From: Ruminococcus sp.
GTDB taxonomy: Bacteria; Bacillota; Clostridia; Oscillospirales; Ruminococcaceae
Assembly (NCBI GenBank): GCA_024697705.1
Contig: JAILFF010000218.1
Location: forward strand, 1 to 15,940
Length of the DNA stretch: 15,940 nt
Reading direction: 5' to 3'
This document shows, piece after piece, positions 8,163-14,541 of the stretch. Under the pieces are notes generated by a model. That model was not told where the DNA came from and made no database searches. It saw only the letters and a program-made list of their open reading frames with translations. The first letter of the stretch is position 1. Every line of letters begins with the position of its first letter. The position numbers were made by a program, and so were the translations under genes.

Positions 8163-8197
8163 ATTATAATTATATCATTTCCGTGCGCCGATAGCAA
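8163..8197 (-). promoter_or_regulatory. Sigma-A-like promoter, probably for the yicC operon
   Basis: On the minus strand TTGCTA (8197-8192) is followed after exactly 17 bases by TATAAT (8174-8169); a second TATAAT follows directly at 8168-8163. It lies about 30 nt downstream of the HAD phosphatase stop codon and points towards yicC, leaving a leader of about 430 nt. No terminator was seen between the HAD gene and this site, so read-through from the glmS operon is also possible. Confidence 0.65.
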
Positions 8198-8226
8198 TAG
8201 TTGTTAATACAATGTTGAATATCAAT

Positions 8227-8880
8227 TTACTTTGGCTTAATATCTTCAAGCAGACCCGCCAGCTCCGTGCATATTGCCGCGTGAGGGAACGTTTCAAACT
8301 CCTCCCGCGTGGTCGAGCCTGTCAGCACGGCGGCGAAATCAACGCCCGCGTTCATGGCGGTCTCGGCGTCGATATGATTGTCGCCGACGTAAAGCACATC
8401 GCGCTTATCCACCCCGAGCTGACTTATGCATTTGAGCAGCCCCGAAGGGTCGGGCTTCGGCGTGTCCGCATCGTCAAGACCTATCAGCACATCGACAGGC
8501 ATACAGCCCGCCTTTTTCTCGAAGCTCTCCACGATGCGAAAGCGCATTTTCGACGAGCAGACGCCCACCTTTACGCCGCGCTCCCGCAGAGCCTTCAAGC
8601 CCTCGATAACGCCGTCGTAGAAAAAGGTATTTTTCACCATTTCGTCGTTGGCTTTGAGTATATACTCATCGCGCATATCGCGCTTCTGCGGATTATTTGG
8701 AATACCCGTCAGCACGTCGAAAGCGTCGATAAGCGGCATACCTATCGTGTCGTAAATGGTCTTGTCGTCGGGAACGGCATAGCCGAACTTCTTAAGCGTG
8801 TGCTTGAAGCATATCAGTATGCCCACCGACGAATCGGCGAGAGTCAGGTCGAAATCGAATATGCAGGCAGAGTAAGTCAT
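8227..8880 (-). CDS. HAD superfamily hydrolase (phosphoglycolate phosphatase-like)
   Basis: The 217-residue protein is a haloacid dehalogenase-type phosphatase with all four motifs: DFDLT (9-13, Asp9 nucleophile and Asp11 acid/base), a Ser in VCSSK (107-111), Lys142 in PKPDP, and GDNHID (166-171) for Mg2+. A helical cap lies between residues 18 and about 88, the place typical of subfamily I enzymes such as phosphoglycolate phosphatase, PpaX and Gph. The substrate cannot be read from the sequence. Its start overlaps the glmS stop (TAATG), so the two are translationally coupled; a role on a sugar phosphate linked to amino-sugar metabolism is a guess from context only. Confidence 0.88.
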   Translation of the reverse strand: MTYSACIFDFDLTLADSSVGILICFKHTLKKFGYAVPDDKTIYDTIGMPLIDAFDVLTGIPNNPQKRDMRDEYILKANDEMVKNTFFYDGVIEGLKALRERGVKVGVCSSKMRFRIVESFEKKAGCMPVDVLIGLDDADTPKPDPSGLLKCISQLGVDKRDVLYVGDNHIDAETAMNAGVDFAAVLTGSTTREEFETFPHAAICTELAGLLEDIKPK

Positions 8881-10718
8881 TATTCCACCGTCACCGACTT
8901 GGCAAGGTTTCTCGGCTTGTCAACGTCAAAGCCCTTGCCGACCGATACATAATAACCCATCAGCTGGAGCGGGATAACGGAAAGGCTGCCTGCGAACAGC
9001 GGATCGATCTTCGGGATATATACGGTGAAATCTGCCGTGTCTTCCATAGCGTAATTGCCGTAGGTGGTAAGTCCCATAACATGAGCGCCGCGGCTCTTTA
9101 CCTCGACCATATTGCTGACCGTTTTTTCGTACAGATCGGGCTGAGTGACAACACTTATCACCACGGTGCCGTTCTCGATAAGACTGATGGGACCGTGCTT
9201 AAGCTCACCCGCGGCGTATGCCTCCGAATGGATATAGCTTATCTCCTTCATCTTAAGGCTGCCCTCCATGCTGATAGCATAGTCGATGCCGCGACCGATG
9301 AAGAAAGCGTCCTTGATGCCCGTAAGCTTGGTCGAGAACCACTGTATGCGCTCCTTGTCTTCGAGGATACGGCTTATCTTGTCGGGAATGGTATTGATCT
9401 CCGCGATAAGCTCGGCGTATCTTTCGTCGGTTATCTCACCGCGAGCCTTTGCGAACTGGAGCGCCAGCAGATAGCCCGCAACGAGCTGAGTGCTGTAAGC
9501 CTTTGTAGTCGCAACCGAAATCTCGGGACCCGCAAGCGTATAGAACACGTTGTCAGCCTCTCTCGCAATGGAAGAACCTACCACGTTCACGATGCCGAGA
9601 GTCTTAACGCCCTGCTCCTTCGAGGAGCGCAGCGCCGCGAGGCTGTCGGCGGTCTCTCCCGACTGGCTGATGATTATAACAAGGCTGTTCTGCTTAAGCT
9701 TCATCTTTCTGTAACGGAACTCGCTTGCCAGCTCGACGCGCACCGAAAGGCTGGTCAGCTGCTCGATAACGTACTGCGCCGCCATGCCGACATGATAAGC
9801 CGAACCGCAGGCAACGATATAGATCTGCTCGATACCGCGCATATCCTCGTCGGAAAGACCTACGCCCTCAAAGCTGATAACGCCGTCCTTGACAACGGAA
9901 TTGATGGTGTCGTGAATGACCTTCGGCTGCTCGTGGATCTCTTTGAGCATGAAATGCTCGTAGCCGCCCTTTTCTGCGGACTCGGCGTCCCACTTGATCT
10001 CGGTAACGGGCTTTTCGATCTCTTCCTGATCTATATTGTAGAAGGTAGCCTTGCCCTTTTCGAGCCTTGCTATCTCGTTATTGCCGATGTAGTAAACGTT
10101 TCTTGTATATTTAAGGATAGCGGGAACATCGGAAGCAACATATGTTTCGCCGTCGGTGATGCCGATTATCATCGGGCTGTCCTTACGGGCGGTGTATATC
10201 TCTTCGGGGAAGTCCTTGAACATAACGCAGAGCGCATAGGAACCGCGGATACGCAGCATAGCGCGGACGATGGAGTCAACGGGACCCTCGCCGTACTTCT
10301 TATAATAGTAGTCGATGAGCTTGACCGCTACCTCCGTATCGGTCTGTGACTTGAAGGAATAGCCTTTTTTCACAAGCTTTTCGCGAAGCTCCTGATAATT
10401 CTCGATGATACCGTTATGAACGGCGATGACATTTTCATCGTCGGAAGCGTGGGGGTGAGCATTCAGCGCAGAGGGCTCTCCGTGAGTAGCCCAGCGGGTG
10501 TGTCCGATACCGCAGCAGCCCTTGACGGCTTTGCCGCCGTCGGTCATTTCCGCAAGCACGCGCAGCTTGCCTTTTTCCTTGATGATCTCCGTTTCCTTTT
10601 CGCCGTCACGGACTGCAAGACCCGCAGAGTCGTAGCCTCTGTATTCAAGCTTTGCAAGCCCGTCAAGAAGGATAGGAGCCGCCTGTTTCATACCGGTGAA
10701 ACCTACTATACCGCACAT
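8880..10718 (-). CDS. glmS: Glutamine--fructose-6-phosphate aminotransferase (isomerizing)
   Basis: GlmS makes glucosamine 6-phosphate from fructose 6-phosphate and glutamine, the entry step to UDP-GlcNAc for peptidoglycan. The 612-residue protein has Cys2 as the N-terminal glutaminase nucleophile (MCGIVGFTG), RWATHGEPS (75-83) and HNGIIENY (101-108) in the glutaminase domain, two SIS domains with VACGSAYH and SQSGETADS stretches, and the C-terminal KPRNLAKSVTVE tail conserved in GlmS. A GGGAGG ribosome binding site precedes the start by about 8 nt. It has its own near-consensus promoter. No core of a glmS ribozyme was found in the 80-nt leader, so control by that ribozyme is not indicated. 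Confidence 0.98.
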   Translation of the reverse strand: MCGIVGFTGMKQAAPILLDGLAKLEYRGYDSAGLAVRDGEKETEIIKEKGKLRVLAEMTDGGKAVKGCCGIGHTRWATHGEPSALNAHPHASDDENVIAVHNGIIENYQELREKLVKKGYSFKSQTDTEVAVKLIDYYYKKYGEGPVDSIVRAMLRIRGSYALCVMFKDFPEEIYTARKDSPMIIGITDGETYVASDVPAILKYTRNVYYIGNNEIARLEKGKATFYNIDQEEIEKPVTEIKWDAESAEKGGYEHFMLKEIHEQPKVIHDTINSVVKDGVISFEGVGLSDEDMRGIEQIYIVACGSAYHVGMAAQYVIEQLTSLSVRVELASEFRYRKMKLKQNSLVIIISQSGETADSLAALRSSKEQGVKTLGIVNVVGSSIAREADNVFYTLAGPEISVATTKAYSTQLVAGYLLALQFAKARGEITDERYAELIAEINTIPDKISRILEDKERIQWFSTKLTGIKDAFFIGRGIDYAISMEGSLKMKEISYIHSEAYAAGELKHGPISLIENGTVVISVVTQPDLYEKTVSNMVEVKSRGAHVMGLTTYGNYAMEDTADFTVYIPKIDPLFAGSLSVIPLQLMGYYVSVGKGFDVDKPRNLAKSVTVE

Positions 10719-10800
10719 AAAAAAACCTCCCAGATAATATATAGCAAACGTTATTTAAATTTACAACGCCCCGCCTGCCGCGAAGCACAAATATACAGTT

Positions 10801-10829
10801 ATTATATCACAAAGCCAAAATTAAATCAA
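10801..10829 (-). promoter_or_regulatory. Sigma-A promoter of glmS
   Basis: On the minus strand TTGATT (10829-10824) is separated by 17 bases from a perfect TATAAT (10806-10801). Transcription would begin near 10794 and produce a leader of about 75 nt before the glmS start at 10718. It lies between the queA terminator and glmS, so glmS is transcribed independently of queA. Confidence 0.85.
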
Positions 10830-10872
10830 GTATTATTTATGAATTAATTTTGTTGATGCTGAAGAGCGCCGT

Positions 10873-10899
10873 AAAAGCCGTCTCCGGCGAGGAAACGGC
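10873..10899 (-). terminator. Intrinsic terminator after queA
   Basis: On the minus strand GCCGTTTCC (10899-10891) pairs with GGAGACGGC (10885-10877) in a 9-bp stem with one G-U pair and a 5-nt loop, followed by TTTTA. It starts 15 nt after the queA stop codon. The short U run makes it moderate in strength. Confidence 0.75.
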
Positions 10900-10913
10900 T
10901 GAATTCTGCGATA

Positions 10914-11963
10914 TTACGGTTTTATGAACATCGAGTCTCCGAAGGAGAAAAAGCGGTATTTTTCCGCGACTGCCGTTCGGTAAGCGCTCATGGTCTTGTC
11001 GTAGCCGAGAAAAGCCGATACAAGCATGATAAGCGTGCTTTCGGGCAGGTGGAAATTCGTGATAAGCCCGTCGAGCACCTTGAACTCAAAGCCGGGGTAG
11101 ATGAATATCTCGGTGCGCCCCTCGCAGGGAATGACGCTCCCGTGCAGAGCGGCGGCGGCTTCGAGCGTGCGGCAGGAGGTCGTCCCGACGGCTATCACGC
11201 GCCCGCCCTTCGCCTTTGTTTCGGCGATAAGCTGCGCGGTGCGCTCGGGTATCTCGTAATGCTCGCTGTGCATTTTGTGGTCGAGAACGCGGTCCTCCTT
11301 GACGGGGCGGAACGTACCCAAGCCCACATGAAGCGTAACATATGCTATATTAACGCCGCGGCTCTCGATGTCGGCGAGCATTTCCTTTGTGAAGTGCAGC
11401 CCCGCGGTGGGCGCTGCCGAGGAGCCTATCTCGTGAGAATACACGGTCTGATAGCGCTCCTTGTCTTCGAGCTTTTCGGTTATGTAGGGCGGCAGCGGCA
11501 TCTGACCTATCTCGTCAAGCACGCTGTAAATATTGCCCTCGTCGTAGGAAAAACGCGCCACGCGGTTGCCGTCTTCGAGAACATCTGTTATCTCGGCGCG
11601 GAGCTTTCCCCCGCCGAAAACGAACCGTGTGCCGACCTTGGCTTTCTTACCCGGGCGGCAGAGTATCTCCCATTCGTCGGTGCCGCGCTGTTCGAGCAGC
11701 AGGAATTCGATAAAGCTGTGCGTGTCCTCGCGTTCGCCGTAGATACGCGCCGGCAGCACGCGGGAGTCGTTCAGCACGAGCAAGTCACCCTCGCGGAGGT
11801 AATCGCATAGATTGTAGAAATGGCGGTGTTCCACCTCGCCCGACTTTCGGTCTACCACAAGCATACGCGACGCATTGCGCGGCTCGATAGGCGTCTGCGC
11901 GATAAGCTCCTGCGGAAGGTCGTAAAAAAAGTCCGAGCGTTTCATGTTGTTTATGTCAAGCAT
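10914..11963 (-). CDS. queA: tRNA preQ1(34) S-adenosylmethionine ribosyltransferase-isomerase
   Basis: QueA transfers and isomerises the ribosyl part of SAM onto preQ1 at position 34 of tRNAs with GUN anticodons, giving epoxyqueuosine. The protein shows the usual N-terminus (SDFFYDLPQELIAQTPIEPR), the SSAAPTAGLHF stretch, TLHVGLGTF and the late NFHLPESTLIML segment. The start was set at the ATG at 11963 (349 residues): AGGAG at 11977-11973 stands 9 nt upstream. ATG codons at 11972 and 12017 lie too close to or upstream of this site, and one at 11945 would give the shorter MKRSDF start seen in many homologues. Its leader contains a mobile-type repeat element. Confidence 0.95.
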   Translation of the reverse strand: MLDINNMKRSDFFYDLPQELIAQTPIEPRNASRMLVVDRKSGEVEHRHFYNLCDYLREGDLLVLNDSRVLPARIYGEREDTHSFIEFLLLEQRGTDEWEILCRPGKKAKVGTRFVFGGGKLRAEITDVLEDGNRVARFSYDEGNIYSVLDEIGQMPLPPYITEKLEDKERYQTVYSHEIGSSAAPTAGLHFTKEMLADIESRGVNIAYVTLHVGLGTFRPVKEDRVLDHKMHSEHYEIPERTAQLIAETKAKGGRVIAVGTTSCRTLEAAAALHGSVIPCEGRTEIFIYPGFEFKVLDGLITNFHLPESTLIMLVSAFLGYDKTMSAYRTAVAEKYRFFSFGDSMFIKP

Positions 11964-11981
11964 TATTTTCATCTCCTGCAA

Positions 11982-12153
11982 AATAGTGAATAGTTGGCAC
12001 GAACTGCGTTCGTGCAAGTGTTCGCTTCGCTCACGATATTATGCGGAGACTTCGCCCCGCACTGATGGCTATCACCGCCGATCGGTAGAACAGAACGCGG
12101 AGCGCAGCGTCCGCAATAACGCGCCGCAAGGCGCTCCTTAACTATTCACTATT
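11982..12153. mobile_element. MITE-like element with 14-bp terminal inverted repeats in the queA leader
   Basis: AATAGTGAATAGTT at 11982-11995 and AACTATTCACTATT at 12140-12153 are exact reverse complements and enclose about 144 bp of GC-rich sequence with no gene. Inside are several compact stem-loops: an 8-bp stem with a 3-nt loop at 11997-12015 (GCACGAAC/GTTCGTGC), TGCGG/CCGCA at 12042-12061, GCGGA/TCCGC at 12097-12114 and GCGCC-GCAA-GGCGC at 12121-12134. Base composition differs sharply from the AT-rich flanks. Terminal inverted repeats plus lack of coding capacity fit a miniature element or a composite REP-type repeat. No target-site duplication is apparent. Confidence 0.65.
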
Positions 12154-12200
12154 AACTATACACTATTAACTATTTTTTGTTATTCACTATTAACTATTTA
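12140..12200. repeat. Imperfect tandem 14-mer repeat
   Basis: The unit AACTATTCACTATT (12140-12153) is followed by AACTATACACTATT (12154-12167), then AACTATT plus an interrupted copy ending TATTCACTATT (12168-12191) and a partial AACTATTTA (12192-12200). The first unit doubles as the right terminal inverted repeat of the adjacent element, so the array probably grew from that end by slippage. Confidence 0.8.
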
Positions 12201-12250
12201 TTTGTTGGTGTATATTTTACAATTTGGAAATAATTTTTTTGGCAATCCTA

Positions 12251-12279
12251 TTGACAAGCGCGAAAAAATCTGTTATTAT
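12251..12279 (+). promoter_or_regulatory. Sigma-A promoter of the lysine operon
   Basis: A perfect TTGACA (12251-12256) is followed after 17 bases by TATTAT (12274-12279). Transcription would start near 12286, immediately before the first paired strand of the lysine riboswitch. Confidence 0.9.
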
Positions 12280-12287
12280 GAAAGGGA

Positions 12288-12465
12288 ACAGATAGAGGCG
12301 CGGTAAAGATCAGTACCTCACAGGCGCTACTGTGCGTTTCCCGGACGTGCAGCCTGCGAGAGAAAGGCGATACCGCCGAAGCCCGGCACTCGGGGTGCCG
12401 CCGCTGACCGCTTGCCGAACAGGTCTGCGGTTGTCATCATGCTTTGTGATGGAGTGCTATCGGCA
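12288..12465 (+). promoter_or_regulatory. Lysine riboswitch (L box)
   Basis: The leader contains the conserved L-box blocks in order: GATAGAGGCGCGG with AAGATCAGTA (12291-12315), AGAAAGGCGATACCGCCGAAGC (12361-12382), a CTGACCGC/GCGGTTGTC stem (12403-12433) and the TGATGGAGTGCTATC closing strand (12447-12461). GATAG (12291-12295) pairs with CTATC (12457-12461) as helix P1, and CATCA/TGATG (12435-12439, 12447-12451) forms P5. Known lysine riboswitches bind L-lysine and lower expression of lysine genes; the genes downstream here (asd, dapA, dapB) fit that role exactly. The terminator beyond it suggests transcriptional control. Confidence 0.95.
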
Positions 12466-12504
12466 TTAAACCAAAATGTCAACATTCTTATTATATTGCA
12501 TGAT

Positions 12505-12530
12505 GACCGGCTTTTCAACCGGTTTTTTTA
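12505..12530 (+). terminator. Riboswitch-controlled intrinsic terminator
   Basis: ACCGG (12506-12510) pairs with CCGGT (12519-12523) around an 8-nt loop and runs into seven T residues (12523-12529). It lies about 45 nt after the lysine aptamer and 76 nt before asd. The stem is short, in keeping with a switchable terminator. Confidence 0.88.
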
Positions 12531-12606
12531 TTGTTCGGGAAAATTTTCCGCTTTCGACATACTGTGTTAATAATTGTCCGTGTGCCGATCGCGCAAGGAG
12601 GAATTT

Positions 12607-13695
12607 ATGATGAAAAAGTTCAATGTAGGTATCATCGGCGCAACGGGTATGGTGGGTCAGAGATTTACGACCCTTTTAGCCGAGCACCCCTGGTTCAATG
12701 TGGTATGCGTTGCCGCTTCCGCCCGCTCCGCAGGCAAAAAGCTTAAGGACGCTATCGGCAATAAGTGGGCGATGAAGACTCCCCTCACCGAAAAGATCGG
12801 CGAGCTCGTAGTTCTCGACGCCGAAAACGACATCGACAAGATCGCAGAAATGGTAGACTTCGTTTTCTGCGCAGTTAATATGAAGAAGGACGAGATCAAG
12901 GCTCTCGAAGAAAAGTATGCCAAGCACGAGGTGCCCGTTGTATCGAACAACTCGGCTCACAGACATACTCCCGACGTTCCGATGGTGATCCCCGAGATCA
13001 ACCCCGAGCACATCGAAATCATCGCCGCTCAGAGAAAGCGTCTCGGCACCAAGCGCGGATTTATCGCCGTTAAGTCGAACTGCTCGCTCCAGAGCTACGT
13101 TCCCGCTCTCGCTCCCCTTATGGACGAATTCAAGGTAACGAAGGCTCTCACCTGCACCTATCAGGCGATAAGCGGCGCGGGCAAGACCTTTGAGACCATG
13201 CCCGAGATAATCGACAACGTTATCCCCTTCATCGGCGGCGAAGAGGAAAAGAGCGAGCAGGAGCCCCTCAAGATCTGGGGCAAGATCGTAGGCGACGAGA
13301 TCGTTCCCGCCACCTCGCCTTCCATCACCGCTCAGTGCTTCAGAGTTCCCGTTTCCGACGGTCACACCGCAGCAGTATTCGCAAGCTTTGAGAAGAAGCC
13401 CACCAAGGAGCAGATACTCGAAGCATGGAAGAATTTCAAGGGCGTTCCGCAGGAGCTGGGACTTCCCTCCGCACCCAAGCAGTTCCTCAATTATTTCGAG
13501 GAGGAAAACCGTCCGCAGGCTAAGCTCGACCGCGACCTTGAAGGCGGTATGGCTGTATCCATCGGTCGTCTGCGCGAGGATACCCAGTATGATTACAAGT
13601 TCGCCTGCCTCTCCCACAACACTCTGAGAGGCGCTGCCGGCGGTGCCGTTCTGCTTGCCGAGCTTCTCGCCGCAAAGGGCTACTTTGACCGATAA
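12607..13695 (+). CDS. asd: Aspartate-semialdehyde dehydrogenase (archaeal/fungal-type)
   Basis: Asd reduces aspartyl-4-phosphate to aspartate semialdehyde with NADPH, the branch point for lysine, threonine and methionine. The 362-residue protein has the dinucleotide motif GATGMVGQRF (11-20), the catalytic Cys159 in KSNCSLQ, and His253 in SDGHTAA. The VIPFIGGEEEKSEQEP stretch (205-220) marks the archaeal/fungal-type branch rather than the classic E. coli type. AAGGAGG (12595-12601) lies 5 nt before the first ATG and 8 nt before a second one at 12610; either may be used. It is the first gene after the lysine riboswitch, so its level should fall when lysine is abundant. Confidence 0.95.
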   Translation: MMKKFNVGIIGATGMVGQRFTTLLAEHPWFNVVCVAASARSAGKKLKDAIGNKWAMKTPLTEKIGELVVLDAENDIDKIAEMVDFVFCAVNMKKDEIKALEEKYAKHEVPVVSNNSAHRHTPDVPMVIPEINPEHIEIIAAQRKRLGTKRGFIAVKSNCSLQSYVPALAPLMDEFKVTKALTCTYQAISGAGKTFETMPEIIDNVIPFIGGEEEKSEQEPLKIWGKIVGDEIVPATSPSITAQCFRVPVSDGHTAAVFASFEKKPTKEQILEAWKNFKGVPQELGLPSAPKQFLNYFEEENRPQAKLDRDLEGGMAVSIGRLREDTQYDYKFACLSHNTLRGAAGGAVLLAELLAAKGYFDR

Positions 13696-13704
13696 TTCGG
13701 ACTG

Positions 13705-14475
13705 ATGAAGAATAGGCTGATTAAGACTGCGCTGCCGTTCGTAGCGGCGGCAGCGCTGGCAGCTTTTTTGTCGTCGTGTTCAAAGGGAGAAACTGCTCCC
13801 GAACCGGCTGAAACAGAGGCACAGACAGAGCAGACGACCGTCGCCGAGACTACGACCGCCGCGACAAAAAAGACGAATAAATCCTCTGCCGCCAAGACTA
13901 CCGAAAAGAAGTCCGCCGAAACGACGGCTAAGACCACGAAGGCAGGCAAGACGACCAAAACCACAAAAAAGACCAAGAAGACCACGACCACAACGTTTAC
14001 CGTTACCGCCGTAGACGTTCCGCCGATCAGCGAGGATGATCCTGCCGAGCTTGAAAGCTTTATTGACAAGACCAACATCTTTTTCAGCGAAAACGCACTC
14101 AGTTTTCTGGGCGCCGAAAAGAAAGAAGTGCTGAAGGGCTTGACATATAACGAGGATTACATGGTGACCTACGGCTCCGACAAGGACGAAGAGCAGACCA
14201 TGAACTATGTCGTTGACGGCGAAAAGCGCTTTTTCTTCACGCTGGAATTTAAAGGCGGCGTTCTTGTAAAGTTCGACTGCGGCTCTCAGATGAACGACTT
14301 CGATACGGCGCTCAGCAGCGTGAAATCAAAAGGCTGGATAAGAGACGAATCAAAGGTCGAAAAGGGCAAGAGAGTCTACAACGTGCCGGGAAGAAAAGTC
14401 ACCTATTCGATATTCAAGATAAGGGACAAAGACGGCAGCTCTTATATCATGCAGTCCTACGAGCTTGTCAAATGA
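13705..14475 (+). CDS. Putative Lys/Thr-rich lipoprotein of unknown function
   Basis: Not recognised. The 256-residue protein has a lipoprotein signal: basic start MKNRLIK, a hydrophobic Ala-rich stretch (8-22) and a lipobox LSSC with Cys25, so it is probably anchored on the outer face of the cytoplasmic membrane. A linker of about 75 residues (26-100) is made largely of Thr, Lys, Ala and Glu, then a folded-looking domain (about 105-256) with alternating hydrophobic and charged residues, including FFFTLEFKGGVLVKF. Lys makes up about 13% of residues. It begins 9 nt after asd with hardly any ribosome binding site and 66 nt before dapA, so it belongs to the lysine-controlled operon. The role is unknown; a wall- or envelope-related sensor or binding protein is one guess. 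Confidence 0.85.
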   Translation: MKNRLIKTALPFVAAAALAAFLSSCSKGETAPEPAETEAQTEQTTVAETTTAATKKTNKSSAAKTTEKKSAETTAKTTKAGKTTKTTKKTKKTTTTTFTVTAVDVPPISEDDPAELESFIDKTNIFFSENALSFLGAEKKEVLKGLTYNEDYMVTYGSDKDEEQTMNYVVDGEKRFFFTLEFKGGVLVKFDCGSQMNDFDTALSSVKSKGWIRDESKVEKGKRVYNVPGRKVTYSIFKIRDKDGSSYIMQSYELVK

Positions 14476-14541
14476 CGCGGCTGCGGGACGCACAATTGAT
14501 CTGTTAACGTTTTATTCTTCACAAAAAAGGAGAATCATAAT

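Larger units (their letters stand above)
7736..8226. other. 491-bp intergenic region without a credible gene
   Basis: No open frame here has a ribosome binding site and a recognisable product. The stretch holds, from right to left, a minus-strand sigma-A-like promoter (8169-8197), a pair of 8-bp complementary arms (8077-8084 and 8121-8128) separated by an AT-rich loop, and a dense cluster of CACTC/GAGTG pentamers (7846-8045). The final 100 bases before yicC are AT-rich and could hold a weaker second promoter, for example around a TATGAT at about 7765-7770, but no good -35 element goes with it. The promoter position makes most of the region a 5' leader of yicC or an independent small RNA. Confidence 0.6.

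Noticed and set aside
7919..8197. 92-codon minus-strand open frame in the yicC-HAD gap
   Set aside because: Its first codon lies within the -35 element of a good promoter, there is no ribosome binding site, the composition is odd and much of it lies in the pentamer repeat cluster. It is probably not translated.
8212..8952. 246-codon plus-strand open frame with a VTDLARFLG-like end
   Set aside because: It is antisense to the HAD gene and the glmS 3' end. The familiar C-terminal string is simply the reverse complement of the conserved GlmS KPRNLAKSVTVE tail.
9081..10349. 422-codon plus-strand open frame opposite glmS
   Set aside because: It is antisense to an unmistakable glmS; long opposite frames are expected from the codon bias of GC-rich genes. 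No ribosome binding site was seen.
10719..10800. Possible glmS ribozyme in the glmS leader
   Set aside because: The leader is only about 75 nt and the conserved ribozyme core was not recognised.
12210..12255. queA promoter on the minus strand (TTGCCA with TAAAAT)
   Set aside because: The spacing is about 20 bases, too long for a sigma-A promoter; no better pair was found.
12327..12518. 63-codon minus-strand open frame in the lysine leader
   Set aside because: It falls inside the lysine riboswitch, which fully explains the conserved sequence.
12676..13617. 313-codon minus-strand open frame opposite asd
   Set aside because: Shadow of asd, which carries clear catalytic motifs and a strong ribosome binding site.
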